This document shows, in pieces, positions 48,837 through 60,149 of a stretch of DNA of 64,000 nucleotides. Positions within the stretch are counted from its first letter, which is position 1; the number at the start of each line of letters is the position of its first letter. Both the position numbers and the translations under genes were made by a program. The stretch is from Bradysia coprophila (taxonomy: Eukaryota; Arthropoda; Insecta; Diptera; Sciaridae): NCBI RefSeq assembly GCF_014529535.1, contig NW_023503375.1, forward strand, positions 3,159,620 to 3,223,619, given 5' to 3'. The notes under the pieces are model-generated. The model saw only the letters and a program-made list of their open reading frames with translations. It was not told the DNA's origin and did not search any database.

Positions 48837-50594
48837 TTATTTACTTGGGTTGTTACAGGGATCTCTCAGCTCTGTTTGTGGAGAGACACTAATTGACTTT
48901 AAATTTCTCAGTAAATTGAAACAAAAATCACCTGTATACGACCTCGACTGCTGTGCCACTAAAATTTCTCTTTGAAGTTCAATCATTTTATCAGGATCCA
49001 CTTCAAGCACACGCCGGAAACCGCGAAGCCATCTCTCCCGACGGTGAGTGTCGCTCATTTCAAATTGAAATCTAACACTGATTGTCGATTCAGAATCACT
49101 GACTTCATGCCATCGCCACAGCAATCCTTCCAATAAATCTTCGTCGATGATACTGATTTCGGATTGGTTTTGCGCTTTAGATGTAAATATAGAAGCGTTC
49201 GATGGATTCGGTGGAAAACGGAGATGTTGCGTGGAACAGGGAAACATTTTTACGATTTCTAAATGAGGTCAATTTTTGAGACGAGACACCTTTGAGACTG
49301 AGCAAATATGTCACCTGTCAGTGTAAACCTTTCCTTTGCATTTATCGCTTGAAGTGTGCTGGTCGGGCAACCACCATTTCTGCAAATATAGTCTTCGATC
49401 TGCTCTTCGGTGGGATGAATCTAAATAAGACAAAGTAACGAAAGCGAATCGTAAAATGACGACAGCGCCCCTTACCCATCCGTACGGAATATCGTCGTCA
49501 TGACTGTAACTTAATGTTAAAATGAAAATCATCATCTGACTGTTTCTGTTGAACTTCGAATACGCACCTGTGACGCATGTTAGTGCTGCCTTTCATTCTC
49601 TCCCGAATAATCTTCAACTTATCACGATACCGCAAACTGTTGTCGTTTAAAATATTTTCAATGAAGCGAGGCGTATCGGGTAAAGTGTCGCTGATTCGAG
49701 CAGATTTTTCCTCTTGTACTAAGGACCAAACATTTCGTGTACGTTGAATGAATTTGTCTCTGTTTTCGGTTGGTATCGAGTTCGGTATATATGATGTTGA
49801 ACTAGATACAGGCGGCTCAATTTTGCAAAGACTTCGTTTGTCTAGAATTTGATTACAACATTCTTAACGCTGGAGTTATATGCAGCACTTAGCATACCAA
49901 ACGATATTCTCTGAACAGAAGTTATAATCAGTTCGACGGATTGGAACACACTTTCAGCAATTTGTCCGTTTTGTTCATTTCTACCCTTCAAGGTCTTTCT
50001 CAGCATAAAGTTAAGTCGATTGGCAAAGGCATCCAACATTCTTAGAGTTTTGTAAGCTTCAGTTTCGTATTTGATTTGTCTTGTCGGAATTTTGTTCAGG
50101 TATTGATCTTAAAAATGAACGGAAATTTCTAGAAAAATTCAGATATCCGAATGTGATAAGGTACTCAACGAACCAACGTCCTGGATTTTCTTTTTCAATA
50201 TTAACATGCACTTTACTATGATCAATGCAATTTCGTTGTACATGCGACTTATTGCCGTGGTTTTTCTGATCGTGCCTTCATTTCCCGCAGAATTCAATAC
50301 AATCGTATTCATTAGTTGCTTGACTGAATTCACGACCACACTTTCCATGAACAGCAAATTGTTGGTCTCTACCGTTTTCAAGACAATGTTCGACAAAACG
50401 TTTCGAATTTCCTTAAAATTTTGGAACTGTTGCTGGTATCTCAAATAATTCGCATAGTCGTCATTCTGATACATCAGATTGAGTACGGACAGACAAGTAT
50501 TTTCGATTTCCTGTGTCGCCACTCTCCAATAGTCCAACGTGTGCCTCTGTTTATTGGACAGTTTCGACAGAAAAATGTTCGTTTTTCTGTTCAT
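48837..50594 (-). CDS. Unrecognised helical protein, long paralogue
   Basis: I do not recognise the family. Six exons fit in phase: 50174–50594, 49898–50107, 49568–49841, 49476–49503 (28 bp), 49315–49420 and 48837–49258, about 486 residues. The N-terminal 210 residues are mostly helical and charged (LSNKQRHTLDYWRVATQEIE; MLRKTLKGRNEQNGQIAESV) and are paralogous to the gene at 51773–52441, with introns at matching places. The middle is polar (PPVSSSTSYIPNSIPTENRD). The C-terminal third has DDDIPYGWIHPTEEQIEDYI, CRNGGCPTSTLQAIN and a region rich in Trp and Arg (LLEGLLWRWHEV; RRERWLRGFRRVLEVDP) that looks like a folded domain. No signal peptide or membrane span. The final exon could instead use a donor at tacag|gtgatt, so the last 35 residues are uncertain. 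An intracellular structural or adaptor role is possible; no function is claimed. Confidence 0.65.
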
Positions 50595-51772
50595 TTTGAA
50601 TTTTAAAATTTTAACAAAATTTGCATTATGTGCTGAGGGATGTGAAAGTTCTTGTCATAAATTGATTCGTTGACTGCTGCGTTACAATTTTCGTAGTTCG
50701 TGTAATGAAAATGAAATACTGTTCTAGATTCCCTTTTGTGCCAGAACGACTAGAACTTTTAACCTGTCGATAACGACGACAAAAATAATGACAAGATCTT
50801 GGTAATATGGTCCTTTATACAGTAAAATACATGTTAAAAAAATTGAAGTACAAGATTTGAAATTGACAGATTAAAAATAGTTTGAATCCTTGCTGTGTGT
50901 AAAAGGTTAATCTTATGATTTTCTATTATGGGATCGTTACGTTATTTTAAAGATTTATCGACATCCCCTCCCCCTCGTCACGCAAGAAGAGACAAAATGG
51001 ACCAAAATTTGTTAGAAACATCACGTTTTCTTCAAGGCTCTATACTTGGTTTTCTTGAGTCTATGAGCGTGACATCATTTTTTACAATGAAAGTAGATAA
51101 GTAATTTGCACTAGAAATGAGTTCGTTTGAGGTGGCGCCATGCAAATTCGTATGTGCTCCGGCTAGAACAAATTTGAACGTTTGGCCATACCTATCTATT
51201 TACTTTCATTGATTTTTATAGTAACCGTTCATGTGACACACGAGCTTCATAAGTATTCACCAGATTCACATGAGAAAATGAATCGCTGGTTAAGGTCGTG
51301 TCATTAGAAGACTCTGAACATTATGAAGCAGTAGAGGCTTACGGTTTAATTGTGTCGAGCAATAATTATTATTGAGGTTGTCGAAAAGAAGAAAAACAAA
51401 TTAATGGACGTCCCATGCTCTACTAGTTACAACTCATCTATAGTTTCGACTATAGTTAACTAAGTTTTTAGTCATTTAAAGTTGTGAGCCAAATCGGAGC
51501 TCTCAACAAAACTATTAAGTGCGTCTTCACGATTTTTTAATTCTAATTCATTGGCTTACTTCCATGATAGTAACGAGTCGTCATTAGTACATCTTTTACT
51601 TCTTCTGGTTGCAGCATTACTTTCGTTCAACTACTTCAACATACTGCTCAAAACCAAGTAATCGATCACCGCCTATTCATTCATTAAACATGACACTGTG
51701 GCTGGTTAAATTCTTGAGCGTACCGAAATATTTTGTTTATTTCTTAATCATTTTTAAATTATTTGGTCAGCA
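50595..51772. promoter_or_regulatory. Divergent intergenic region between two paralogues
   Basis: This 1.2-kb interval separates the two head-to-head paralogous genes and should contain both promoters. An inverted family A copy occupies about 50757–50890 (acctgtcgataacgacgac and onward). No further gene or RNA is seen. Confidence 0.45.
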
Positions 51773-52441
51773 ATGAGTGAAATAAAGAAACATACCACCG
51801 TCCGTCCACTATCGAAACAACAGAAAAACGCTTTTGATTATTGGAACGGTGCGACAAATCAATTAGAAAAAACAAGTCTATCGGTTTTGGATCTCTTTCG
51901 CCGGAACAATGATGGCAAAAATTTTACCATTTATCAGAATCAGTATGAAGACTTTAAACGGATGCGTAACACTCTTATCCAAGATGTGACCAATGCAATT
52001 CAGTCAAACAATTTGAAGCATATGGAAGGCGTTATAACCGATGCTATGAAAAAATTGAAAGACAAAGTTTATCTTCATCATGCCACTCAATCGGAAACAA
52101 ATGAGTTGAGAAGCTCATTGAGCGAAGAATACGATGAGGCCCTGATGGCATTAAAACACTGCATGGAACAAGTCCGGAAAAAGTTGCAGGTCGTCGGTGT
52201 GTTTTCATTTAAATGCTAGTCATTCAACAACAAAAATCCGTTTAACAATAAATCGTTTACAACCCCAGATAAGTGTCTAAATCGATTGTCGGTGGAAATG
52301 ACGTTGTTAAGCGCAATTGGCAAAGAACTTCGAAGCTTGATGAAAGCTACGGTTGAAGCTAAAAAAGAGAGACGCGAGAATGTAGCTAGTACCGTTATTG
52401 CACTGGCCCCTGAAGTTATGTCCTACATTCAAACGCAATAA
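51773..52441 (+). CDS. Unrecognised helical protein, short paralogue
   Basis: Two exons, 51773–52196 and 52269–52441, give about 198 residues. The donor gtcg|gtgtgt was chosen because it alone keeps the second exon open, and it sits at the same protein position as the first intron of the minus-strand paralogue. Shared features are LSKQQKNAFDYWNGATNQLE, then EKTSLSVLDL, YQNQYEDFKRMRNTL, a CMEQVRKKLQV-type helix end and a C-terminal helix (ATVEAKKERRENVASTVIAL). It stops where the long paralogue continues into its third exon, so it lacks the roughly 290-residue C-terminal part. It could be a truncated duplicate or a distinct short form. Function unknown. Confidence 0.68.
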
Positions 52442-53501
52442 AAGATCTCGCAGCTCATTACAATGTATAAGATAAGTGGAAAATACGATATTGGTGCCAT
52501 ACGCCTAGACACCGAATTTACATGTGCAACAGCCAGTTCTCCGGTGCCACTCATTTTCAACAATTATGTCAATAAATTACTTCTGCTACACATGGCTATT
52601 GTAAGTCGTCTCACTTCACACATACTTTGCATTGAGGTACACAAGACTCCTTTTTGGCAAAGGTCCATTTGTCTTACGTTTCACATCTTTGTTAATTTCA
52701 CATTAGAAAATGTAGATTCCGTCGAGTCTGAGCCGAAGATCAACAAAAATCTAGATTTTGAAATGTTAAACCATCGAAGCGTCGATCGAAACAATCTAAA
52801 AGGCCGCTGTAAACTTTCAACCATCACTTCCATTTGTGTCGTACATTGTACATATAGTGCATTGTATGACTGTGTGAGTGGCCTCAGTGTTTGGTTACAC
52901 GATGATGGCCAGTACCTTTTAGAAGTGGCTAGACATGTGTTATCAATGATGCTCGAATTCACAAAAAGAAGAAAATAATTCGTAGCTGCATGCACCCCGT
53001 GCACCTCAAGAACCATTTGTTTCCTTGTCATATATGCATGAGCCAAGATAGCACACAGTCAAAGAAAATGTTGCCATTGGATGTACCTCAAGACTTTCGT
53101 TTTGCTTCATTTGATAAAATTGATGGAATCCTGACCTGGTCATAACTATTGCTATATATTTGTCAATGGCTCGACTGAAGATCATGAAGCTGTAGGCATT
53201 ACAACACAGATTATGCCCATGTTATGGCATGACAGTGGACGAAGGAGTATTGTTAACAGACTTCGACAACAGACAAGTTATTCATGACTCTGGCACAAGA
53301 ACTTAGTCTTGTTTAATTAGGAGGCATAACAACAATCAATGAGTGAGTGAGGATTTATTTCATTTTTCTATTTGATGAATGATGAACAGGCGCATAACTC
53401 GACTAAAAAGTTGCATTGGCCAAACATAAGAGATTTGTTGAAAAAAAAAAACATTTTTATTGACAAAGTAAGTTACGTATCATCGTAACGCATCCAACAA
53501 A
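52442..53501. other. Intergenic stretch with a doubtful 171-codon frame
   Basis: An open frame at 52463–52978 starts 21 bp after the short paralogue's stop codon, has no family resemblance and is partly mirrored by an open frame on the other strand. It may be the downstream UTR or an unrelated fragment. Nothing else is evident before the zinc-finger gene's 3' end. Confidence 0.3.
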
Positions 53502-56500
53502 TTAAGTCTCAAGATCCACATTCATCGCCTCCACACCATCGGATACGTTGATCGTTTCGTTCATTTTCTCGGGCCACAAAAATTTACTTCTCTTCATGTG
53601 CAAATTCAAATGGATTCTGCGATGACTGCGCAGATGGTTCAACAACTCGTACTCCTTTTCACAAAAGCTGCACTTGAACATGCTATGGATGCCGTGGCTG
53701 CGGAGATGAAGTGTTAAATCCTCTTCTAGAGCAAATTTCTTCGGACAGTGGTTGCACAGAAATTTCTCGACCAGAGTGGCCACCAAATGCGTCTTTTTGT
53801 GTGTGTTCAACGAACTCTGTTGATTATACGATTTTCCACAGTGGCAGACGTATGGCTTGGCACCGGTATGTATCTTTATGTGCTTATGCAAGTTGCTAAT
53901 GTCGGCAAATCGTGACGGACACAAGGTGCACGGATAAGGTCTTTCACCCTGTAAGTAAAGAAGAGAGTTAGTGATGGAACTCTCAAAGGAATTGGGCGAA
54001 GATTTACGTTATGTTTACGCATATGGTATCTCAGGTCGTGCTTCAAAAGGAATTCTTTGTCGCATATTTCGCATTTGAATTTGTCGACCAATTCGCTCTT
54101 CATGTGCCGCATTTCATGAATCTTCAAATTGCCCACGATCGTAAATTGACGGCTACAGTAACAGCAACTGAACTGCGGTTTCATGTGGATTTTCTTGTGA
54201 TTGTACAATCGTCCTTGGGATTTGAAGTAGTTGTTGCACACGTCACATTTGAAGGGCTTTGAGTCGGTATGGCTCAGTTGATGTTGCTGCAAAGAGTTCT
54301 TATTGGGAAATCCTCGCCCACACACTTCGCAATTGTAATTGTAGGAATTGTCATGACGGTTCATGTGTTGGCGGAGCGTTTCTTTCGAACGGAACTGCAA
54401 AGTAAAACGAGGACAATTGAGTTCACTTACGTGATTTCAAGAGACACGAAATGATTTAATGTTTACCGTTTTGCTGCACACATCGCATACGAATGGTCGG
54501 AGGCCCGAATGCTTGGTCATATGATAGTCGAAAGACGTTTTGTTCCGGTAGCTGATGCCATTATTGCAGATCGTACATTTGAAGGAGCTGTCATTTTTTC
54601 GCGAACAACTCGGATTCTCTTTGGCATGTTTGATTAGCTCGAGTATATTGGAGCACTTGCTGTGACAAGTTGGACAGTCGAACGTGTTGCGATGGATTTG
54701 TTCATGCATTATCAGGCTGGCCCAGGTTTTCAATTCTTTCGGGCAATAGGAACACTTATACAGAGCCGATCTTTCGTCACTGCTCAACAATGATCGATCT
54801 TTCGTGGCCGGAGTTTGTTTGACATTGTCTTCTGTCGCATCAATGCTTTCATTCAGCGGAACGCTAGGTACAATTTCCTCACTTTTAATTTTAGCTGACG
54901 TGATTGCTGGATACTGTAGTCGTTCGACAAGGACCACAGGAAACGCCGATTCGATGATATGTTTGAATTGTTCCATTGGCTTTCGTGTACGGTGGCTGGA
55001 TCTAGCTTTACCACTATGTTTCGCATCAATACGTTGGATGAGTGGCTTTTCATCTTCTGAATCAGAAGTGGCAGATTGAGCAGCCACATCGAAATTGGAA
55101 TGATTGGAAGAGTCATCGTAGTCTTGGTCGGTGAACATCAAATCGCCGGGCTCCACTTTGATCGAAACACTGATAAACGGAATGCTGGCGGTTGTGTCAT
55201 CAATACCGTTGAGCTCTTCTTTGATTTCAGTTTTAACATCGTTGTCCAGCAATGGGGAAATTTCATAAAATTCACACCGAGACACAGAGTCTGTGACGTC
55301 GTCTAATGTAGTGTCTTCATTGGAGCTTTTCTTTTGACTGTCATCGATTGTCATTTCTTTGACTGGGCGCCGTTTAGTTCTGGTTGTCGATCGTTTCATT
55401 GATGGTACTTCCGACGATTTTGGTGGTGATGGCCGTTTATTGTGCTGTTGCCTCTTCTTCAAGACAATGCTTTCCAACATATTTTCATCACCATTGACCG
55501 ATACGAGACAAGTCGGTTCGTCCGGGTCGATATCAGCTGTTCTAAACACCTGCACCGATTTATTGCCAGCTGTTTTCAAATCGTGGATCCGCATGTGAGA
55601 CTTCAAGTAGCAATGTTCCACGAACTCATCATCACAGATGCTGCACCGAAACTTTCTATTCTCGCCGTGTACTCTCAAATGTACAATCAATTCCTCATTC
55701 AAACCGAATCGTTTCCCGCAGTGTTGGCATTCATGGGGCTGAGGAATGAGAAAAAATTGTATTTTAATTGGCCCAGCGTTGAAGAGGAAAAAGCTGCGGG
55801 AATACCTTGAAAGTGACATGGGTTCTCTTGTGGCATGTTAGTGAACTCTTCTGATTGAAAGTCTTATCGCACAGGTCGCATTGAAATGGCTTCTCACCCT
55901 GAATTTTACAAATGATGGTTAGATCGGCTACGCAGTGTGCAGTGCGCACACAAGTATTTGGTAAGAGTAGAGCACTTACCGAGTGAATTCTGAAATGTTT
56001 CCTCAAATTGCTTTTGTCAGCAAATGCAGAATCACATGCCGAGCATTTAAAGGGTCGATCACCGTTGTGAGTCCTCATATGGTACTTGAGCAAGCATTTC
56101 TGAGAGAAAATTCTAAAAAAAAAACAAAAATTCCGTGACGATTGGTGTTGGTTGCGTGTCGCATGTAAGGCTCTGAAGAGGCATAATTCAAGTCTTGGTC
56201 GTCCTGAACATGGTATGTCTCGCAGTCGACATCAGTGATATCATAGATTCTTCAATCTATTCCGTTGGTCTCCACCAAGACGATTGAGTTAATTTTGCTT
56301 GACTTGAATGAAACCTGTTCCGAGCCTTGCTGCACAATGTTGAATAGTTGATCTAACCTTGGACACAGATCACAGTGATACTGTTTCAACGACTTGGTGT
56401 GTCTCTTTTCATGCAGTCGTAAGTTTCCAATTTTATTGAAATCCTTTCCGCAATATGAACATTTGAACACCAGTCCTTTGTGCACTTTCATGTGCTCCTT

Positions 56501-56840
56501 CATATTCCCACTAGTTTTGAACCAAACATCGCATAGCTGACATTTGAACTTTTTATTCGAATGCACCACATTGTGAGCCGTCAGCGCTAAAAATAAATGG
56601 GAATATTTAGCAAAACACGTCTTGTCAACAGGGACACAAGTGAAACGAACCTGACACCGTCTCGAAACGTTTCTTGCAGATGTAACATTTCAGTACTCCA
56701 TCTGACTGATGGATTATCTTGTGTGAATCCAGATTTTCTTGTGAGCCGAAACGAACAGCACAGACTGCACACTGAAATGGTCTTTTATGCTCGTCGGTAC
56801 TTATGTTGACCATAGTCGATTCGAATGTTGGGTCTTCCAT
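53502..56840 (-). CDS. C2H2 zinc-finger protein with about 21 fingers
   Basis: Seven exons in phase: 56651–56840, 56358–56586, 55980–56112, 55806–55898, 54467–55738, 54008–54394 and 53502–53948, about 916 residues. The start [14 protein letters not shown] is the first ATG. Nine fingers lie in the N-terminal half (first [20 protein letters not shown]; several with standard GEKP/GDRP linkers). A polar linker of roughly 250 residues follows with basic clusters ([15 protein letters not shown]) and SUMO-type sites (IKVEPGD, EIKEE). About twelve more fingers follow, ending in [20 protein letters not shown]. One finger near the middle ([17 protein letters not shown]) is degenerate. Likely a nuclear DNA-binding regulator; target unknown. 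There is no visible ZAD, BTB or SCAN domain. Exons often break inside fingers or at linkers. Confidence 0.87.
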
Positions 56841-58328
56841 CTTTTCTTTCGTTGGTCGTAAAATGATTAAACGTCGGGGCTGTGCCGGACACTGCTTCGC
56901 GAATAGCGAAAACTTAAAATGGAAATTACAAACAAAACATCAAGTGCAACACTGAACACACAAGCATTTTGTTTATGCTTATCAGATCATTATTATTGAC
57001 AGCGAAAAATTGTGTTCGACAGGTTCCTGCGGTTCGTGCAAAAATATATTGGAATGAAAAATGTCAAAACACAATAAACGTTCACTTTTTGCATTCACTC
57101 CAAGTGTGTGGTACCATAAGTCATCATCAGTGTCATCAGTGTACATGGACTGATGAGAACAAGAGAATGAATCAACATTGAAATCCAACTAAATCTCTCT
57201 ACGCCTTCACTCCTCATATTAGATATTTACCAAAGCCACCATTAATTGTGGAAATATTACAAATTTTAAATGTGGGGACTAACACATTTAAAATTTGTAA
57301 TATTTAGTATTTGGGGAGACCAGTACATACCTAAATAATGAGAAGGCGCTGGTAGACAGCTTTATTCACGCCGTGAGTATGCCTATTTTGAATTTCAAGT
57401 AAACGAGTCGATGAAAAAGTGAACCGAAAAATTCATTTCAACGCTTCCTTGTATGAAAATGACGCCGCGTTAGAAACACTTGCGGGAGAAAGATTTTGAA
57501 TTTCGACCACACTTACGGCGTGAATTTCTGCCTTACTCCAACGTCTGACATGTATGTCGAACTGATGTTGGGACCACATTTCGTCGTACAACTATCCTCT
57601 CTAGGTATAATTACTCTAAGTTTTGAGCATAAAAAAAAATTCAGTGAAATCAGCAATTTTAGTCGTATTCTCTACAGGCTTTTCAGTTTTTCCACAATAA
57701 CTTCTGAGCCGTATGGCCGATTAACTTCATGTTGAGCTCAAAATTCATTACTTTTTACTACCTTTCAGGGTCAAAAAATCAAATTGTATCAAAATCGGCT
57801 CAAATGTCTTACAAATGTTGTTTTAAAAAAAATGTTTTTTCAGTATTTCGACAATATCTTCCGAACCATATAACCGATTGACTTTACATCGGGCTCAAAA
57901 TTCATAACTTCTCACTGCCTTTAAAGGCAGAAAAAAGTTTATCAGTAGTTTCTGAGATATCGGAGATACGCCCGCCCTTTAGTTATGTTGCCAACGATGT
58001 ATAGGTTTGTTTCAAGGCCATTCGAATTGTCAATTTACTGTCAAATTTCCTCCATAAAGACATAACCTCATCAATGTTTATATGAAAGCCAATCTCTGTG
58101 GATGAAATCGTGTTCGTTCGACCAGTGAAAATGCGTGTTTACAGTTACTTGGAACAAACCTATGGCTTTATTCCGCGCGCTTTCTTAGAACGTAAGTTAC
58201 GTTAGACATATATTCTGTCAATAGAATAGATTTACGTCACAAGGACTGAAGTCCGAATGTACTTTTCCGTGTGACGCATCAAGTTTTGTAGGCCTGTAAT
58301 TACTTTCGGTTCTCTCAGCAGGCCTACA
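56841..58328. other. Intergenic sequence with hairpin, tandem duplication and MITE
   Basis: At 57249–57307 there is a 22-bp near-perfect hairpin (atattacaaattttaaatgt, loop gggactaa). At about 57665–57960 a block of about 180 bp is duplicated in tandem with divergence (phrases gccga/accgatt, gggctcaaaattcat). At 58003–58170 is the second copy of the taggtttgttccaag-type MITE. No gene is supported. Confidence 0.5.
58003..58170. mobile_element. MITE, about 170 bp, copy 2
   Basis: Ends tataggtttgtttcaaggcc and cttggaacaaacctat are inverted. The interior contains cataacctcatcaatg and ctgtggatgaaat, as in the copy at 20775–20972. The shared outer sequence near 57490 (cgaccacacttacggcgtga) matches that near 20640. 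Confidence 0.6.
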
Positions 58329-59238
58329 ATAGTTATTTGTGTATCTGTTTTAGGCAATTTTTTAGGCTACATGCGAAAGTGCCTAAAATCAATCGTCCAA
58401 AACAGATACTTAAAAAAAATTCATGTAAGCGGTCGAAAACCAGAGAAAAATCTCAAAACTCCCTTATTTTCGGCCCCAACACATGAAAACGTACTTTATA
58501 TGCTTCCTACTGCGGGACGAAAGAAAAAAAAAATAAACCCACGGGCCAAAAGTGACAGATATTTTTCTGTCACTTTTGGCCCTTGGGCTTACATTTTTCA
58601 AATTTCGTCCCCAGTAGGCAGAATATAAAACTTAATACATAACTCTTTCGACCTCCTCAATCGATACTTAAATAACTATTGTATGCTTGCTAAGAGGACC
58701 GAAAGTAAAGCTGTCAATTCGCGGGGCGAAAGCTCTCGCTTTCGCCCCTTGAATTGACATTTCTTTACTTTCGGTCCTCTAAGCAAGCATACAAAACTTA
58801 ATACGTAACTCTTTTGCCCTACTCAATCGATACGTAAATAACTATTGTGTTTGCTTATCTACCCTATGTTATATCGATGGTGATGGTTGCTACTGGTCAG
58901 CAGTGGGTTTTGATTTTTATTTTACAAGTCGGTATACATACATAGGTATATTATACCCCCTTAAACTAAACATTTTGTGAACGTAATCATGAAAATTCAA
59001 TACCTGTAAAAAAATTCTTCTTCGAGATCAAAACATATACTTTTGTGTCGGGCCGAAAATGAGGGAATTTTGAGACTTTTCTCTGGTTTTCGACCCCTTA
59101 CATGAAAATTTTTTTGAGTATCTGTTTTGGACGATTGATTTTAGGCACTTTCGCATGTAGCCCTCACTTCGTTCGGGCTCTAATTCGCGAAATTGCCTAA
59201 AATCAAACGTCCAAAACAGATACACCAATAACTATTTC
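58329..59238. mobile_element. Foldback element, about 0.9 kb, with nested palindromes
   Basis: Outer arms of about 180–200 bp are inverted: tgtatctgttttaggcaatt, gctacatgcgaaagtgccta and cgaaaaccagagaaaa on the left are mirrored at 59035–59235. The right arm has about 50 extra bases. Inside are two further palindromes: 58545–58583 (gggccaaaagtgacagat with its inverse) and 58688–58793 (gaggaccgaaagtaaa, caattc and gggcgaaagc, with inverses). No coding sequence. Confidence 0.7.
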
Positions 59239-60149
59239 GCAACCAGCGGCGAAAAGTAGGACTTTCCATCGCCATTATTGCGAAAAACATTGTATACAAC
59301 TCAATAATAATCATGCTTTTATCAATAATCGCTCAAGCACTTCTTAGGCGCACTCAGCCTTATTGTACATTACTCGAGAAAAAAAAATGGAAACATTATT
59401 GAATATTGGATTTCGCCTCGATTGAACAGACACTACACAAAACCCCGAATTTTTTCTTCATATCTGAAAATTTAAACCAGAATCATATTGGATTGTTCTA
59501 GTACATCTAGTACATTTAACGCATTGGATCCAAAATATTTCTTTTGATATGCAACGCAACGCACCATCAGTCATTGTAGAGTGGAGTCCCGCCATATTTT
59601 CAGTCGTAAGGTATAATGTCAATCAATTTTTTTATGTTTGTTTGATAATAGAGATTTGGTAGCAATAACAAAAACCTTCGATGTACTGTAAATTTACGCT
59701 ATTTTTCAAACGATAAAAACCGATATCCGTACTATGGGTCCATTCGAATGATTCTTTTATAACTGTTTCTGGTTACATTAGTTGGCAAAACAATTGATGA
59801 AAAAGAAAAACAAAAACAAAATTTTATACTCGAACAGAATGTCGAACCTAAATAACTTTTTAAACCGACTGTTCACAGTTATGTTGAAATCATTAAAATG
59901 AAACACTTCCCTTGCGGTGCGTGTACTTGATTCCCATCGACTTCCTTTAAGATTTTGATTCTTTAGTATTGCCAATGTTTGTCTGTAAATAGAAGCTGAA
60001 CTCAGTTCAGTGAACTGCCACCTTTCAATGCATGCAACCGGCCATACAATTCTGAGTTATCTATGTGTTGTCTGTATTTCCCTACGTCTACAAAGCCAAT
60101 AACATTTTATCAAATTTTAGATTCATTGAAAAGCACATAACGCAGCACA
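59239..60149. other. Region upstream of the chromodomain gene
   Basis: AT-rich intergenic DNA with no supported gene. Its last part should hold the promoter and 5' UTR of the chromodomain gene; no core element is clear by eye. Confidence 0.4.

Noticed and set aside
52463-52978. 171-codon plus-strand frame after the short paralogue
   Set aside because: No recognisable domain, open frames on both strands over the same DNA, and no splice or start support. Mentioned only as doubtful.
54804-55810. Plus-strand frames of 76–122 codons
   Set aside because: They are antisense to the linker and finger exons of the zinc-finger gene.
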